A stretch of 64,000 nucleotides of DNA from assembly GCA_023055355.1 (NCBI GenBank), contig JALJCS010000002.1, forward strand, positions 80,997,001-81,061,000. The letters run 5' to 3'. A model generated the notes under the pieces. The model was not told the origin of the DNA. It saw only the letters and a program-made list of their open reading frames with translations, and ran no database searches. Source of the DNA: Agelaius tricolor. Lineage: Eukaryota > Chordata > Aves > Passeriformes > Icteridae. Within the stretch, counting starts at the first letter, position 1, and the number at the start of each line of letters is the position of its first letter. A program made the translations under genes and the position numbers. Shown here one piece after another: positions 36,701 to 50,600 of the stretch.

Positions 36701-39700
36701 TCATGGGCTAAGAAAAGAATCTTGAAGACTGGCTCAGCTCTAGATATCTACAATGTAGAGACTGATCATAAAAAATTTCCTAGCAGAGTGTAGACCAGGC
36801 CACAGATTATCTGACATGATACCTACCACAAGTCTATTTCCCACAGATATCCATGTCTGACTATTTCACTAGCTCATTTCACGACCATTTTGTTTGCTGC
36901 TGCATACCTTGAATGCAATAATAATAAAAAAGTAAAAGCAAAAGGACATTTGAAGCAGAGATCCAGGTTTTATTGCAGCACTATTCATGTGATTAATCTG
37001 TGTAAATGGTGCTCCATTTATGTTTATGCTATATAAACCAGATGTTCACAATTAAGAAATGCCTCAAAAAACAGTTCATGAGATGTTTTACCTCTTCCAC
37101 TACTATATATGTTTCTTTCTGACCTTTGACCAAGAACTACCCTGTTGAAGGTATACATTTTTTAAAAATTCCTATCTTACTTGTACTTACTTACCATAAG
37201 TTACTATTTTTGATCACTTATTTTCTTTTTCCATGCCTAAAAGCTGAGAGCTGCCCAGCAATAATTACCTAGATGAATCTGGGTATATGGAACTGAAACT
37301 CAGAGTCCACAAAAGTTGGAGACAGTGACTGCTCTTTGTGTTGACAGAAGTTGACAAAGAATTAGAGTACCCTCTATCCTTCAAAGCTATGCACTGAATT
37401 TTACATAACTGAAGGCTGTACTGGGTTTGAAAGGAACATGGGAAATGTCTCCGTTCCACCTTTGTAAAACAAAATGCTTACAGCAGATCTTCTTTGAAGT
37501 AAATGCTTTAGCTGTGTAGTTCAAGGTGGCCATTTGTGGGATGCTCTAGGCTACTGTTGAAGAGGTAGGCAGCAACCTACCTCTTCCGCCAGGGTTTTTC
37601 ATAAAAATAATTGTGATTATTTTTATTAAAAACCAAGAGAATACTAAATGTACAAAGATTGCTCTTATCAGTTTAGCTCCTTTGGGACCTGAGGCCAGTG
37701 ACACTGGTTCTGTAAATCTTGAACAGGCGGAGGCTGGATGATGCCCTGAGCTGCTTGGTTCAGCTAAGATGACAGATCCCCTTAGTAAGTATATTGTCAA
37801 ACTTTGGACATTAACATTTGTTCTGGTACAATTTGGTTGTCTGCAGGCTGTTAGGCACCTAAGTATTTAGGTGGGAATCACTGACCAACTTTTTGGACTT
37901 TCACATGGAGAGAAAAATTTACATTTTTTCATATAAAATTTTTTTTAATTTCTCCCTTAGCTGTTTAGAAGACAAAAAAATTGATTTAGTATAACCATTC
38001 AATAAAGTGGCTTACTGCAAAGAAAAAAAAAATTATTGTTTAAAAAAAATTCCGTGAGTGTACTGAGTTGCATTGTCTACATATTGCAGACATCTGTTTC
38101 ATATAATTTTCTTTGAATATGTAATAAGTATTTCTATCAAATTAAAACACTTGATCATTTTTTTCCTTATTAATGTACAAATATATTCATGTAAGCAATA
38201 TGTACATTTGTGATTTTCAATTTGTGAAACCAAGTTATAAACACTGCATTGGAAAATGTTCTCAAACACAAAAGCAATTAATAAAAATCAACAGGCAAAC
38301 ATATTTTTAAAATTTTTATCCCAACGGAATTCAGACATCTTCTTGAATTTCAAACACTTGACAGTGCTAGTGATGGTTAGATAGTTTCAAGATATCTGAT
38401 GCTCTAAGCCAATTCAATTATTCTGTTTCTTTTGGATTATGCATTAAGAATTGCAGTGTAAGTATTATTGGAAGAAATGATCTTAGAATGAATAAGATTT
38501 AATTCACTGACTCATATCCACTGCTGTTTTGTCCTGATCCTTAACAGGATAACTTATCTTGGCTGAACTCTGTGTCCCAAAAGAAAATTGCTACAGTGCT
38601 TTTTAGGGTAAAGGAAAAAAAAAAGGTTTCATAGAACTGATTAGATTTTTAAAGAACAAGCAGTGTTGTTTTTAAATTTATATACTTACAGGAACACTTG
38701 ATTGCTAATTTTATCCAGTAGCCCAAGATTTCCCAAATAAGGCACATCATTTAATACAAAAAATAACTAAACTGAGATGTTGCAAGAAGATTTTCTCATT
38801 GTAAATGTCAGACAAAGAATACACTAAATTATATCATAAGCATTAAATATATGCAAACCTATATAAATCAATTTCTCCCACAACAGAGAAGCTTGGACTT
38901 TCACATAAGGTCATGGGCAGAGAATCTCCCATAAAATTTTTGAGCTGGATGTCTTTTCATACACTATGTGAACAACTTGCCAATGAACAGTGATTGATAA
39001 ATGCAGAAAGAAAGCAAGATGACAACTTACAGAAATCTGTCTATCTATGTATTTTTAACATCAGCACCAATTTCCTCACAGAATCTTAAAAACATGCTGT
39101 TGTAGATTGTAGACTGATGTTGAAATCTTGAGAAAAACAAAAAAGAATTGCTGTTTAAGACAGCATTGCAATGCTCAGTGGAGGTTTCTGTTTTAAGGTT
39201 TTTTTCCTGTTTTAAGCCTTCTGAAGAGCTACTCACCCACTTTTCCGCAATCACTGCTAGAATGTCTACCAACATGTTAGATAATGGTGTTTTTAAAATC
39301 AGTATGCCCTTGCTAAATATTTATTTATTGACAGGGTTTATTTTACTTTATGTGAATCATATTTGAGAAAGTTAAATGATTTATTTAATTTTTCCACCCC
39401 ACACACTAATTTAACAGCAATGATTGGCTCAACACACTTTTTCTGACTCTATAGATTTCTATAATGAATATATCAATTACACATCATATATTTTGATTTC
39501 AGAAATTACCAGTCCATGAATTTCTGTTAGAGACCGACAACAGGTCTTTCATGTTGAAATGTGAAAAAATTTTAAACTGTGGTGAGTCTAATGGACAGTG
39601 ATTAAGTTTGACAGGAAATTATTTTCCCTTTACATGGCAAACTTTGTGACTTTTAATTTAGCCACATTTTTAAATGGAGCAAAAAATAAACCAAAAAAGT

Positions 39701-40483
39701 CTCTTTCATAAATAAAAAAAAGAAGAGGAACAAAAATATATTTATATATTTCATAGTGGATGATGCATAACACTATGATTAAAATGCTTTTTGCTAATTT
39801 TGCTATCAATTTCAAAATTAGTATTTATTTTAAAAAAAATCAAAACCTTTGTTAATTTTATTTCCCTCTTTATATTTTATTCAGATATTGATAGAGTTAT
39901 TTCTGTGAAAATTTTAGATAAAAAGAGATATTTTTGTATGTTTCATTTATAATGAAACAATTATAATCAAAGGTGATACTATAATACAAGTAAAGATATA
40001 GGAAAATTTAGAATTAGGGGAAAACGCTCTAGTTTTTCCACTGAATACCAGGGATAATAGAAACTTGATTTCCTATTTTAACTCTGATATACACTTTTTG
40101 TACAGATTTATGTGAGTTACATAATCTGTTAGACAACATTCCATTTGCAAGAAATGCAGTGAGGATCAATGAGCTGCTATTTGCTAGGGCTAGGAGGCTG
40201 AAAGGCATTTAAAAGCAGGGCCACATATGGGTTTGGATAAAATCTTAATATGTCTATGACAGCAACTGGCCTAAAGATGTCTTTTGTTTATAAAAAGTAT
40301 ATTCTAATCTCAGCCTGGGAGACTGTAAAATAATCAGAGGTTTATAAAAGTTTTTGAGAACCAGATCTGAATTCTGCTCAGTTCTCTCCTGTGGATCATG
40401 TGAGCCTAAATGAATTCCTTTCTCTGACAAAACATCACAATTTTTAATCTGTGTGTGTTTTTTAATTCAAGACCTGTTATGTG
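33712..40483. other. AT-rich non-coding sequence with possible regulatory segments
   Basis: No recognisable genes or repeat families across about 6.8 kb. Two stretches look less random than their surroundings and may be conserved regulatory elements: 34250-34470 (TATAAAAGG and homeodomain-type cores) and 36940-37050 (palindromic GATTAATC). Open frames are under 90 codons. Confidence 0.5.
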
Positions 40484-40590
40484 TTCCTTCCTTCCTTCCT
40501 TCCTTCCTTCCTTCCTTCCTTCCTTCCTTCCTTCCTTCCTTCCTTCCTTCCTTCCTTCCTTCCTTCCTTCCTTCCTTCCTTCCTTCCTTC
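40484..40590. repeat. (TTCC)n microsatellite, uninterrupted, about 27 units
   Basis: 107 bases of perfect TTCC repeat on the plus strand, equal to (GGAA)n on the minus strand. It is a pure pyrimidine/purine tract. The repetitive Pro-Ser-Phe-Leu and Lys-Glu-Gly-Arg frames across it are artefacts of the repeat. Confidence 0.99.
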
Positions 40591-43500
40591 TGCCACGTCC
40601 TTCCACCACTTACCTCCTCTTTACCTTTCTCAAGTTTTCTGAGCATTATCAGGCCATTCACTTTCTGTATTTTAATAACGAGCAAATGTTGAGGCTTATT
40701 CTGAGTATGAGCAATAAATGAACTGTAAAAGGGCAGAGGACTTAGACAACCATATTTTCTCTTTGTAGTTCATTCACACCTAGACAAAAAAGTCCTTCAA
40801 AGATTTAGGTTTCATATAAGATGAAAACCCATCATATGTTGTATTTTCACGTCTTTAAATAAGGATAAACAAAACATTCAAAGTGTTTGGATTTCTACTG
40901 GTGTAAATGAGAACTTTCATCAGTTTTCTGTGATCAGGTCTTTGATTACCAAATGTTTTAATACATGGTACTTTGGTGTAATGCTGACAAACTTGGTCAA
41001 TGGTGAGCTCTCCTCTTGTCAAGCTAGATTCAGAGCTGGGATTTCATCTGTTTTCATTTTAGACTGTATACATTTTTTTTTAAGTTTTTTTATGTCAGAA
41101 AGTTAAACCTTTATTCATGGCCTGATTTACACAAACTACACCCATTAAAAGCAAATCAAGCTCAATTTGTAACAGGGACATCTTCTGCAGCAAGCTATTT
41201 GGATGGAATGTTGGAGCAAATTAGCACAATTTACAATTCAAAACAGTCAAAGGAAATTTTGGCAGTTGTTGAAGGATTATCATATCAATTGATTATTTTA
41301 CTTTGTTTTTAAAACTATATAACTGCATCAAATCAAACAAAGGAGAAAAGAGATGCCAAAGATGGCAAACTGGATTTAACATTTCAGGTATTTGTAAACA
41401 TTTCAGCATTATTTCTTAATATGCAATATGATTTACAGACAAATACAGGAGCAGTAAGCAGAAAAAAACTGAATCAGACAGAAGCAACATGCAAAGATAA
41501 TATTAAGTGAATATAATCCAGTGAAAAGTTCTCCATCTCTGATGAAAAACAAGAGTCTAAACAAGAATTCTTGGAGTGGTTAAATGAGTAGGTCTATTAC
41601 CTACAGGAGTATTTTTAACGTACATATATTATTATTTAGTTGTTGTGTCCCGGTATTGCCTCGGAGCAGTTAGGATCACTGATCTGCATTGTGTTAGGTA
41701 TTTTATGGATAATTGAGAAATCACAGTTCCTCTCTTAAGAACCTGACAAGTCACCTTTTATATTCAGCTAAAATTCTGCACAATTCGCAATGACATTGAA
41801 TTCAACAGGAAACAAATTTAATTTTAAGCCTTGGGTTGATTATTCTATCCTACTCTAACCAAAATTAATGGAACTTTTGCAAATCTATCCAGGGTGAAGT
41901 ACAATGAAAAATGGTCATATAAAGAAAAAAACACATCTGTTTCTAAGAAAAATAAAACACTAATAAACACTGAGTACAACAGAAATCCAAAATGCTCCAC
42001 AATACCACCCAAATTTAAGCAGTGCTAGACAAAGTCTATTGTGCTATGGTTTTGCTGGGAATATGATTCATTCTAAAAGGAAGCTAAGTTGGGAAGTGTC
42101 CCAGAGGGAATAAGGAAGAGAAGTCTTTGCAAAGCTGTACTGTTTCATGTGCTGGTGGCCACAGTTTCCTCCTGGACACATAAATACAGGGAAAATGCAT
42201 TTTTGGACTTCAGCTGGATAGAAACAAATACTTCTGTCTCTGGCACCATGCAGTATCTTTCCTGCTCTGAAAACTCTCATGCCCATGTAGCTCATCAGTT
42301 TGTCAATCTCCTGCATCTCACACTTTGTGCTGAAAAGCTAGAGAAAAACTTCAGCATTGTAATGGGCATGTGGGAGGTGGCAGAAGCACAGCAAAGAGAA
42401 AAGGGGTTAATGTCTACAGGACACCTTGGCAGAACAGGGCATCTAAGAACAGTTTCTGTCCTCATACCTCTATCAATCTCCTAGCCATGGAAGCAGCCTC
42501 TTGGATCACAGTTGTGGCGAATGACACTTTCATCATCACAGAACATGCTGGCAGCAAAAGCTATTCATATCATGATATATTCTTGCTTGTTGCATGCAAA
42601 TTTTTCATGGCAGAAAGCATGCTGTGGAGACAGACATTCTTCAATTTTCCAAGGACATTTACTTCTCTCCACTTCCTTTGAACTCTGTTTGCTTGGCAAG
42701 CTTGCCTTTATAACTAAGGAACAAAAATGAAAAATACCTCTAGAACCCATGAAAACAGTAATTTCTAACTTGAATTTATTTCTTTTTGGAATTTTACTAT
42801 CTTCTAACTGGGCAAAGGTGTGTATGTATTTTTCACTTGTTACACAAGATGTAGAAGGAAATTACAAACAGCATGAGCAAACACATTGAACTAAAACACC
42901 TCAAACATTGGCTTGAGCCCAGGAGTGGGATTCAGAACTATTATGAACTAGAAATACATTTTTGATGTTAGCATGTCAAAGGGCATATGACTGGATTTTA
43001 GTGATGTTTAATAATTGTTTTGGGTATTTCAGTCCCTAAAAATTTAGCTGCTGCTATTGCAGCAAGCTTTCTCAGGACAAATCTATACCCACACATGTGT
43101 TCCACTATTTTACAAAAATTGGCTCTAGGTAAAGGTTGTTGTTCAAATCAAGAAAACAGGACAGAGCAAGAAAAAGGTTTCTGTATCTTGGGCTAGGAAG
43201 CATATATTTTTCCTTTTTCACTAACTTTTGGTCTTAAGACTTTGAATGAGTGCAAATTCTCATTTATAATATATATAGCTATAGTCTCTTTCCCTTGTCT
43301 GACAGAAAATGTCCTTGATTTTCCATTTCCTGAGAAATAGCACTGTGAATATTTTCATGTCTACTTAGAATTTTTGGTTCATGTAAGAGAACATCCAAAG
43401 AGCTGTTAGGCTCTTCCCCTTTAAATCTCTTTGTAAGACACTTGTGATACAGCCACAAATCAAACATCCATTTCTATGGATTCAGCAAAACTGAGCATAA

Positions 43501-44305
43501 AACTTATATTGAAGATCTAATTGCATGATACTGGTTATCTGTCTTAGCTATTAATTCCCTGTTGTCTAAAGAGTAGAGAATTAGTTGTTTTCTACAGGGG
43601 ATATTTTTCTAATGGCTTTAAGTAATGTTTTGTCCAAGAAAAAACCACCAATTTTTCTAATACAGCAGGATGGATGCACAGTCAGACTTTTATTATTGTT
43701 CCATTCCCAATTATAACCATTATGTCAGTGACAATAGGTTCTTATTTTAATCAAAAGTCTCTATGCATAAAGACAAAAATATATTTGAAACAGTTTTTGT
43801 TTCATTAGTTCACACAAACTTAGCTACAGACCTCTCAGAAAGACTGGCGAATGAAATCCTGTCATAGCAAAGATGAGAAGGGAAAAAAAAGATGTTATTC
43901 TTGGGGATGGATAGTTCTTGCTATTGCTGCTTCTGCAGTAATGAATTCTATTTCCCTCATCTGGACCCAGCTTTCCCTCCAGAATCTCTATTCTCTTCAG
44001 TCCTACAGAATAGGACTTTGAGGTACCATACCAAAGTGGTTGGAGACAGAACAACTCTGTAGCCCTGGCTTGGAGGAGAAATACCAAAGACTGCTTTATA
44101 GAGGGTGCTGCTGGGACCTATAGCTAATGTGAAAAGACTCCAAACCACAGAGCACTAAGATTTACGTGAATTACAAAGTCATCAACCTGAATACATAGGG
44201 CTTGTACTCTATACTGTCTTGGGTTGTACCAGATCAGCTTTATACTATACAATAGGTTTAAACTGTAATTAAATAATTAATATGTGCATAAATTTATACA
44301 TAAAT
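40591..44305. other. Non-coding sequence, unassigned
   Basis: AT-rich DNA with a slightly GC-richer zone at 42060-42760. Two plus-strand frames of 131 and 103 codons overlap each other in that zone in different frames. Neither has a recognisable domain or convincing splice context. No mobile element is recognised. Confidence 0.5.
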
Positions 44306-44372
44306 ACATATATATATATATATTATATATATATATATACATATGTACGTGTATAGATGTATATGTATATAT
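44306..44372. repeat. (TA)n / (TATG)n simple repeat
   Basis: An alternating TA run, nearly self-complementary around a central TATTATA, followed by a degenerate TATG/TGTA stretch. Likely length-polymorphic. Confidence 0.95.
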
Positions 44373-44604
44373 CTAAATGCAATGAACTGTGAAAAATGCT
44401 TTATGTCTACTGTTCCAAGTAAAGACCAGAGTCAATACTTCTTATTTTCATAACACCTGTTATGGAGATTTTAAAATTATATCCCTCAAAAAATAATTTT
44501 TCAAAGGTTTGCAGAAAGATGAAAGTTTCAGTGATGGTCTAATATGGAAGTTCTACACAAAACAGATGTGCATACATATAAATATTCAGTGTCTTAGAAA
44601 GGTT

Positions 44605-44646
44605 ACTTCTACTAAATAATTATGAACTTCTACTAAATAATTATGA
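44605..44646. repeat. Perfect tandem duplication, 2 x 21 bp
   Basis: The 21-base unit starting ACTTCTACTAAATAATT occurs twice with no mismatch, followed by an A-run. It is probably a recent replication-slippage duplication. Confidence 0.95.
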
Positions 44647-47600
44647 AAAAAAAGAACATTTTGTCCAAGTGTTTAGTCTTAAGGTTAAAAAAATATATCA
44701 GACATTGATTTTAGTAAGGCCATCTTATGGTAATTGTGGTCAATGTTCAGCAACAGATAGCATCAGACACATATTTCAACTTACGTCTATAGGCAAGAGT
44801 TATCAGCTACTTTATACATAAGTAAATTATTCATGTTTCCCTATTTATAGGAAGCCATTGTATCCAGGTGGATGACCTCAGCAAATACCTGTATCTCAGC
44901 ATCAGCTCTGCACTAGACTTCTGCATCAATGTGCCCTTGAAGCACAAAGCCTTCATGTCTCAGCTCTATTTTCCAAGTGAGAAGCTTTGGTCTTACATTG
45001 ACACAACCTTAATGTATGTCAGGTGAAAAGTGCAGAAAGGGAAATCATTTTCACAGTACATAAATAATAATTGCAATTTTTATAAAAACATACTGGAAAA
45101 AACTTTAATAGAAAATTGTGTTGAATGCATTGTTTTCTCTCCCTTTCTTCTTTTGGTAAGTAATAATGAAATTTATTCCAACTGCAGCAACTGGATTATT
45201 GGCACAGTTAGTTGGGCAATTTTGCATTTTCCACAGGTTATTCATACATTTGTAACCATATGTATTTCCATTTGAATTCACTGTGCCAGATCCTTTTTTA
45301 GCAATGAATGCTCTATCTAAAGCCTGTTGAGTTCAGTGGAAAGTGCACTTCTGACTTCTGTATTGGAATCAAGGTCCATATACCTTACAAATTGCTCTTG
45401 CAGGCACCAGGACAATCTTCTAATTGAGTATAGCATCAGCTGGTAAACAGACATCCATTGCCAATGGAATATACCAGATGCACTTCACTATAGAGAGCAA
45501 GCATGTAAGACAGGACAGAAAGTTAGAATGGCTGTAGACAGTCTCTACATGTGGTATCTATCATCCAAATCTGGTACAGCAATTCCTTGTTCAGTGTGAG
45601 AATATAGCAGTCTGTAAATGTTTTATAAATTCAGGGATATGTTTTCAGTTGATTTTACTGCATGAGTTATTTTTTGGATTTGAAAGTTTGGGAAGCACTG
45701 GCTGTCAGTATGTCTTCCATATTAACTACAGCTGGCTAGATAACAGGCATGCTATGTCATGGAAAAATAATAAAATAAACTCAACCCCAAATTTCAGGTG
45801 TCACAGAAAATTGTTTATTTGTTTGTTTCAGTGACGTACACAAAAACAAGCAAGCACAAATGACACTTCTTTCTCCATTCCTCTTCTTCTCAGTCAACAG
45901 TTCTATGGTTAAACCATTTTTTTGGCATAGGACAGAACAAGTTGAAAGTTCCTTCGAAAGGAATGCTTGCACCAGAGTTGTTCACATCTGCAGTGTGGAG
46001 GGGTGCACAGCTGTGTGTTCTGGAGTAAGTCCCAAGGTGTTAGGAGTAAATTGGCCCTGCATCCCCATCTGGACAATGGGAGAGTGGTGGGAACTCGGTG
46101 CTGCAGCCAGAGGACTTCCTTGCTTCATGGCCAGTGGGATGGGGAATCGCTGGGCTGCTCTGAGCTGTCAGGGCAGCAGTCTAACACCCACACCCACATG
46201 AATGCAGTCAGGTTAGCACCGATCATTGGCGTGCTTCTCCATAAGCGTAATGAGTCATCTCCTCTTTCTGACTTCACACCTGGGAACTATTCTAATGAAA
46301 TTTTCGTCAAAACAGATATATTGCCACTTAAAGTTACAGTTGATATACCATTGCTACTTAATGGAAAAACATTTTTTTTTTTAAATTCCTTTCTGTTTTC
46401 ACATCAGTGTATTTAACTGGTAGAGGAAGTGGTGGGTGTAGAGGGACAGCAAACTCAGCAAATGCTCAGAGGAAAATCAGAGAAATTAGCTGGGAGCCCA
46501 AGAAAAATCATGAGAAAGTAAGGGAGGTTTTTCAAAAATAAGCAATAGGAAGTCAGTGTGACTTCTGCTCCTAAATCTTTCACTCTGCTTGATACTGCTG
46601 TTTTAAATCTTTCTTCTGATCAGCTTTCTGTCATTTGAATGTTTCCACTATTGATGATGATTTCACTTCACTGGGAAATATTATTCTGTTGCTAGGAAGT
46701 AAATGTGGTAACCAGGATGCTATAAAACAACAAAAGTTTATAATGGTTTTCTTAAAGCATGATATTCGCATAAGTTAATAGTGTCTGCTCACATGGGAAG
46801 TCTCTGATCATTAGGTAAAAGAACAGCCTGAGACATTTGTCTCCAGAAATGAGAAATTGTAATACTCTCTTGCAAAGCGATTACAGAAGAAGAAACCTCT
46901 GAGACATTGGCAGGAACATAAATGTGCTGGCTCAAATAGTAGATGATTCTGAGAATGAAGTGGTTGACATACAGGAGAAATCTTTGGAGATCAAAGAAGA
47001 AAACTATAGAAATAAACCCTGTTATAGGAATAAGGATTCTAGTTAAGGTACTCCCTTAAAAGTCTCAAAAACTGTTGCTGATTTAATATCCCTCTACAGT
47101 TAGAAAAGTGCATGGCAGACACAAACGATGTTTTCACACTTCTCTTTCTTACCCTTTGTCTAGTAATTATATGAATCAAGATTACAATATCCTTGACTTT
47201 GAATGGTAACTTTTGCACAACCACTCTGCAGAAATGTCAGTACCTTCACAAGTACAAGGCAAGAAAACCATCGCATGCAATTTCTGAATCTAACTTCTGT
47301 GGGAAAATTGCAATTGCTTCTGCTTAGTATCTTGCACAGTCCTAGGGGAATGCCAAGGCTATTTATGTTTTAAGCTTTATTAGTATAAGATGCAGGATTA
47401 TTATTTTCCTGGAAGAATCTTAGTATAGGACTTTGTGGTTGTTTGCTGTTAAGTAGAATGCCTAAATAAAAATATAGTGGTTAGACAGATATAATGGTAT
47501 ATATGATTTGCCATATAAGGATTTCTTCTTTTCTCTCTCCTATTCAGTTATATTGTAGCTAAATTTCCACTTCTGTGTTTGCATTTTGAAATCTGCAATT

Positions 47601-50600
47601 AATTGAGGACTCATTTTATTGCACATTTGAGTCTAATTACTTCTTTGGTGGGCCCAATCTGGTACTTAGACATCTAAGTACTTGCAAAAAAACACCAGTT
47701 ATTTGCAAGTATAATTACTTGCAATCAAAAAGACAAGTGGAAAGGTGGCATTTTCTTTGGAAATTACTCCTTCTACATTATTTATTTATTTATATAATAC
47801 ACACAAGAGACAAATTCCCTTTTGGAAAATAAAGCGGAATTCTTGGGAAATCCTAAATCCCTTTTTCTCTTTCCTCACTGATGCTGTAAGAAGCAGTCAA
47901 AAGATAATATTCAGAGTAGGCAATCCTTCAAAATGTTTGTGCATTTCAAAAACACATCAGTATTGAAGATATTTAAGTAGCTGGTTCTTTTTCTGAATGT
48001 TAGGCAAAAAACAAATTCTCTTAGAGAAAATAATATGGAGGAAAATCCTACCAGGAGTTTTCCAGAATTAGCTACAAGGAAATAAACTATTTTTATGGAT
48101 ATTTCTTTAACTATGCCATAAACATAATTACATGTATATTTAAGCAAAGTGTTTTTTCAGAGTTCAGCAATTGCCTCTGAAATTATTTTGTCATATATTG
48201 AATTTTATCCATTTCTTATTGTATTATGGAGAAGCTTTCCTATTTTATATATAATGACTTCCATTTAATCCAGTTATTGGTAATTTGATCTGCTGTCCAA
48301 AGATATGGAACTGGAACATGAGAAAATAAATAACTATTCTTAACTGTGTTTGCTTTAAGCAAATGTATCTAGACAATTTAAGAATCCTCACCAAATTTTA
48401 AATTTTTTTAAGGCAAGATTCATTTCAAAATTAAAAGAAAAAGGGAAAACAATATGACGGATGCAAAAGAAATTATTATTTAAAAGAAATTATTATGCAA
48501 AACCTTGCCCAGAAGATTGTCCTTTAAATAACAAGCCATTTATTTAAATTGAAAGAACAAGAGAAAACAATGTGAATAAGAGAGAAGACATCCTACAGAT
48601 ACATTGTTGTTGTATCACTTCTGTAGAAATTACAATTAATTTCTAAGTTAATCAAACTTAGATAAATATTGCCATATGTTATTCTTTAGTTTAGCAGAGA
48701 AATTTGATATCCTGGAATGTGACTGTGTCACACATACAGGGGACAACAGCAAATGAAATTGTCATATAAATATTTCTAAGGAATTAACAGGGATTAAAGA
48801 TAAGTAAATCTATCTGAAAATTTTCAGAGTGCAGCAATATCTTAGAGGGAATTAGACCCATTGGGTACATCTTGAATACACAGGTGACAAATAAGAATCC
48901 TTCATTTCCTCTAGGGAAACAACTAGAGTTCACATTTTTATAGGTTCTGAATATCTGGAGAGATGAACATTTGCACCATATTCACTTTTATCAGTCTCTG
49001 TTGTTATAGGCACACAGCTCCCTGTGAAGAAATTGGCTGTTACCCAGGAGCATTTCAGAGAATGACCATCCAGTGCTTTCCATGCCAATTACACTTCAAG
49101 CTCATCACCATCTGATATTTCAGTCCCTCTGTGTAGAGACAAGAAAATTTCCTAATTTAGCTGTGAATGCTTTCTTCCAAAGATGGAAAGATAGGATTAT
49201 CAAATATAAATTTGAATCATTATAACCTGGATACTACATTTTTATGAGATTTACTAGTTATTTTACCACCTAAGCTATGGAAGGAAAGATCAAAATTTAG
49301 ATCGCATTCCCTATCCATTCCTTACTGGAAAGCAATTTTGTAAGAAAACCTAATAAGTAAAACGACATCAAAGTTCTCATCAATATTGGTCTGACAGCCT
49401 CAGTCTTTTCTTGAAAAAAACTCTAAGACTTGCTATTAGATGGGGAAAATTTGAACTATATAGGCTGAAAAAATCTTTAAATTCTTAAATTATTTATCCA
49501 GTATCTTCCTATAAGGTACATTGAGTAATCTCTGAGAAATGTTGAGGAAACATAATTTTTCTGGCAGAATATATTACTGAGTGGTCAACATAAGTCCTAG
49601 AATGCAATAAGTGGTCACTCCACAGACATGAATAGAATCAAACTGCAGCTGGGATCTTAGGGCCCAACATGAAACATGGGGAAATCCTATTCTGAAACCT
49701 TAAGTTCAAGAGAAAATAATTTTAAATCATGACCTTCTACCACTTCTGAAGATGCTTTCAATTTTTAGTTAAATTATTGTTGTCTACTTTGGTTGAATTT
49801 AAACTGACGAAAGCTGATGTAAAGGTGAGCTTAGAAATATTTTGAATCCCTTCTCTATCAGAGAAAAGAAAGAAAAATAGGAACTGGATTAGACCAGGCC
49901 AGAGTCTGCTTTTAGGTACTAGCATTGTCTGGTTTTGAAACCCTTAACATCTCCCAAAGAATTTTCACATCATCTCAGGTTTTCTTTTTTTCCTGTGTGA
50001 ACCTAAAGTGATAGCATGATGCTGCAGGTTTTACACTATTTCCTTGATAGAGTTACACTTCTCACAGGAGAAGAAATGCATTCTTACTGCATCTGGTTAC
50101 CAAGTGAGCATATCACAGAAGATAAGATTTAACATCAAATAATCAAGAATCATCTCTAAGTTTGTTAAAGAAACTATTTTGACAACAATAGCCACATATC
50201 TCTAAGAAATATTTAATGGAAGCTGAAATTAGACTGGGAACATAAAAAGTAGTAACATAAATATGTGATTGCCACAGTTTGCTTGGTATGAAAATGCTTT
50301 TCCCAAACCATTACTGGCCCAAGAGATGTTATCAGCTAGTAAGCATTTGCTCCCTAGAGCTGTGGTAACTAGTGTTATATGATTTTAAAGGAGCAGAGAT
50401 ATCCAAAACAGTCATTAAGCATTCCTTTTAAGTAAAAAATTGGATACTTGTTTTAAAATAGGTACTCCGGGAATACTTTTACTTGGCTGAAAAATGGGAC
50501 CAAATGAACTGACAGATATAAGAATAAATTTGCTTTGTGGCTGACTCACACAGTATTCAGGTTTCATTTAAAATTCATTTTGAAAACACAAAACATTTCA

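Noticed and set aside
40406..40721. Long Pro-Ser-Phe-Leu and Lys-Glu-Gly-Arg repeat proteins
   Set aside because: They are translations of the (TTCC)n microsatellite.
42089..42681. Frames of 131 and 103 codons, possible exons
   Set aside because: They are in different frames with no recognisable domain. An AG-like acceptor before 42485 lacks a matching donor and supporting protein similarity.
45860..46416. Frames of 113 and 149 codons
   Set aside because: They overlap each other in different frames in a locally GC-richer patch, with no domain, no splice context and no family similarity I recognise.
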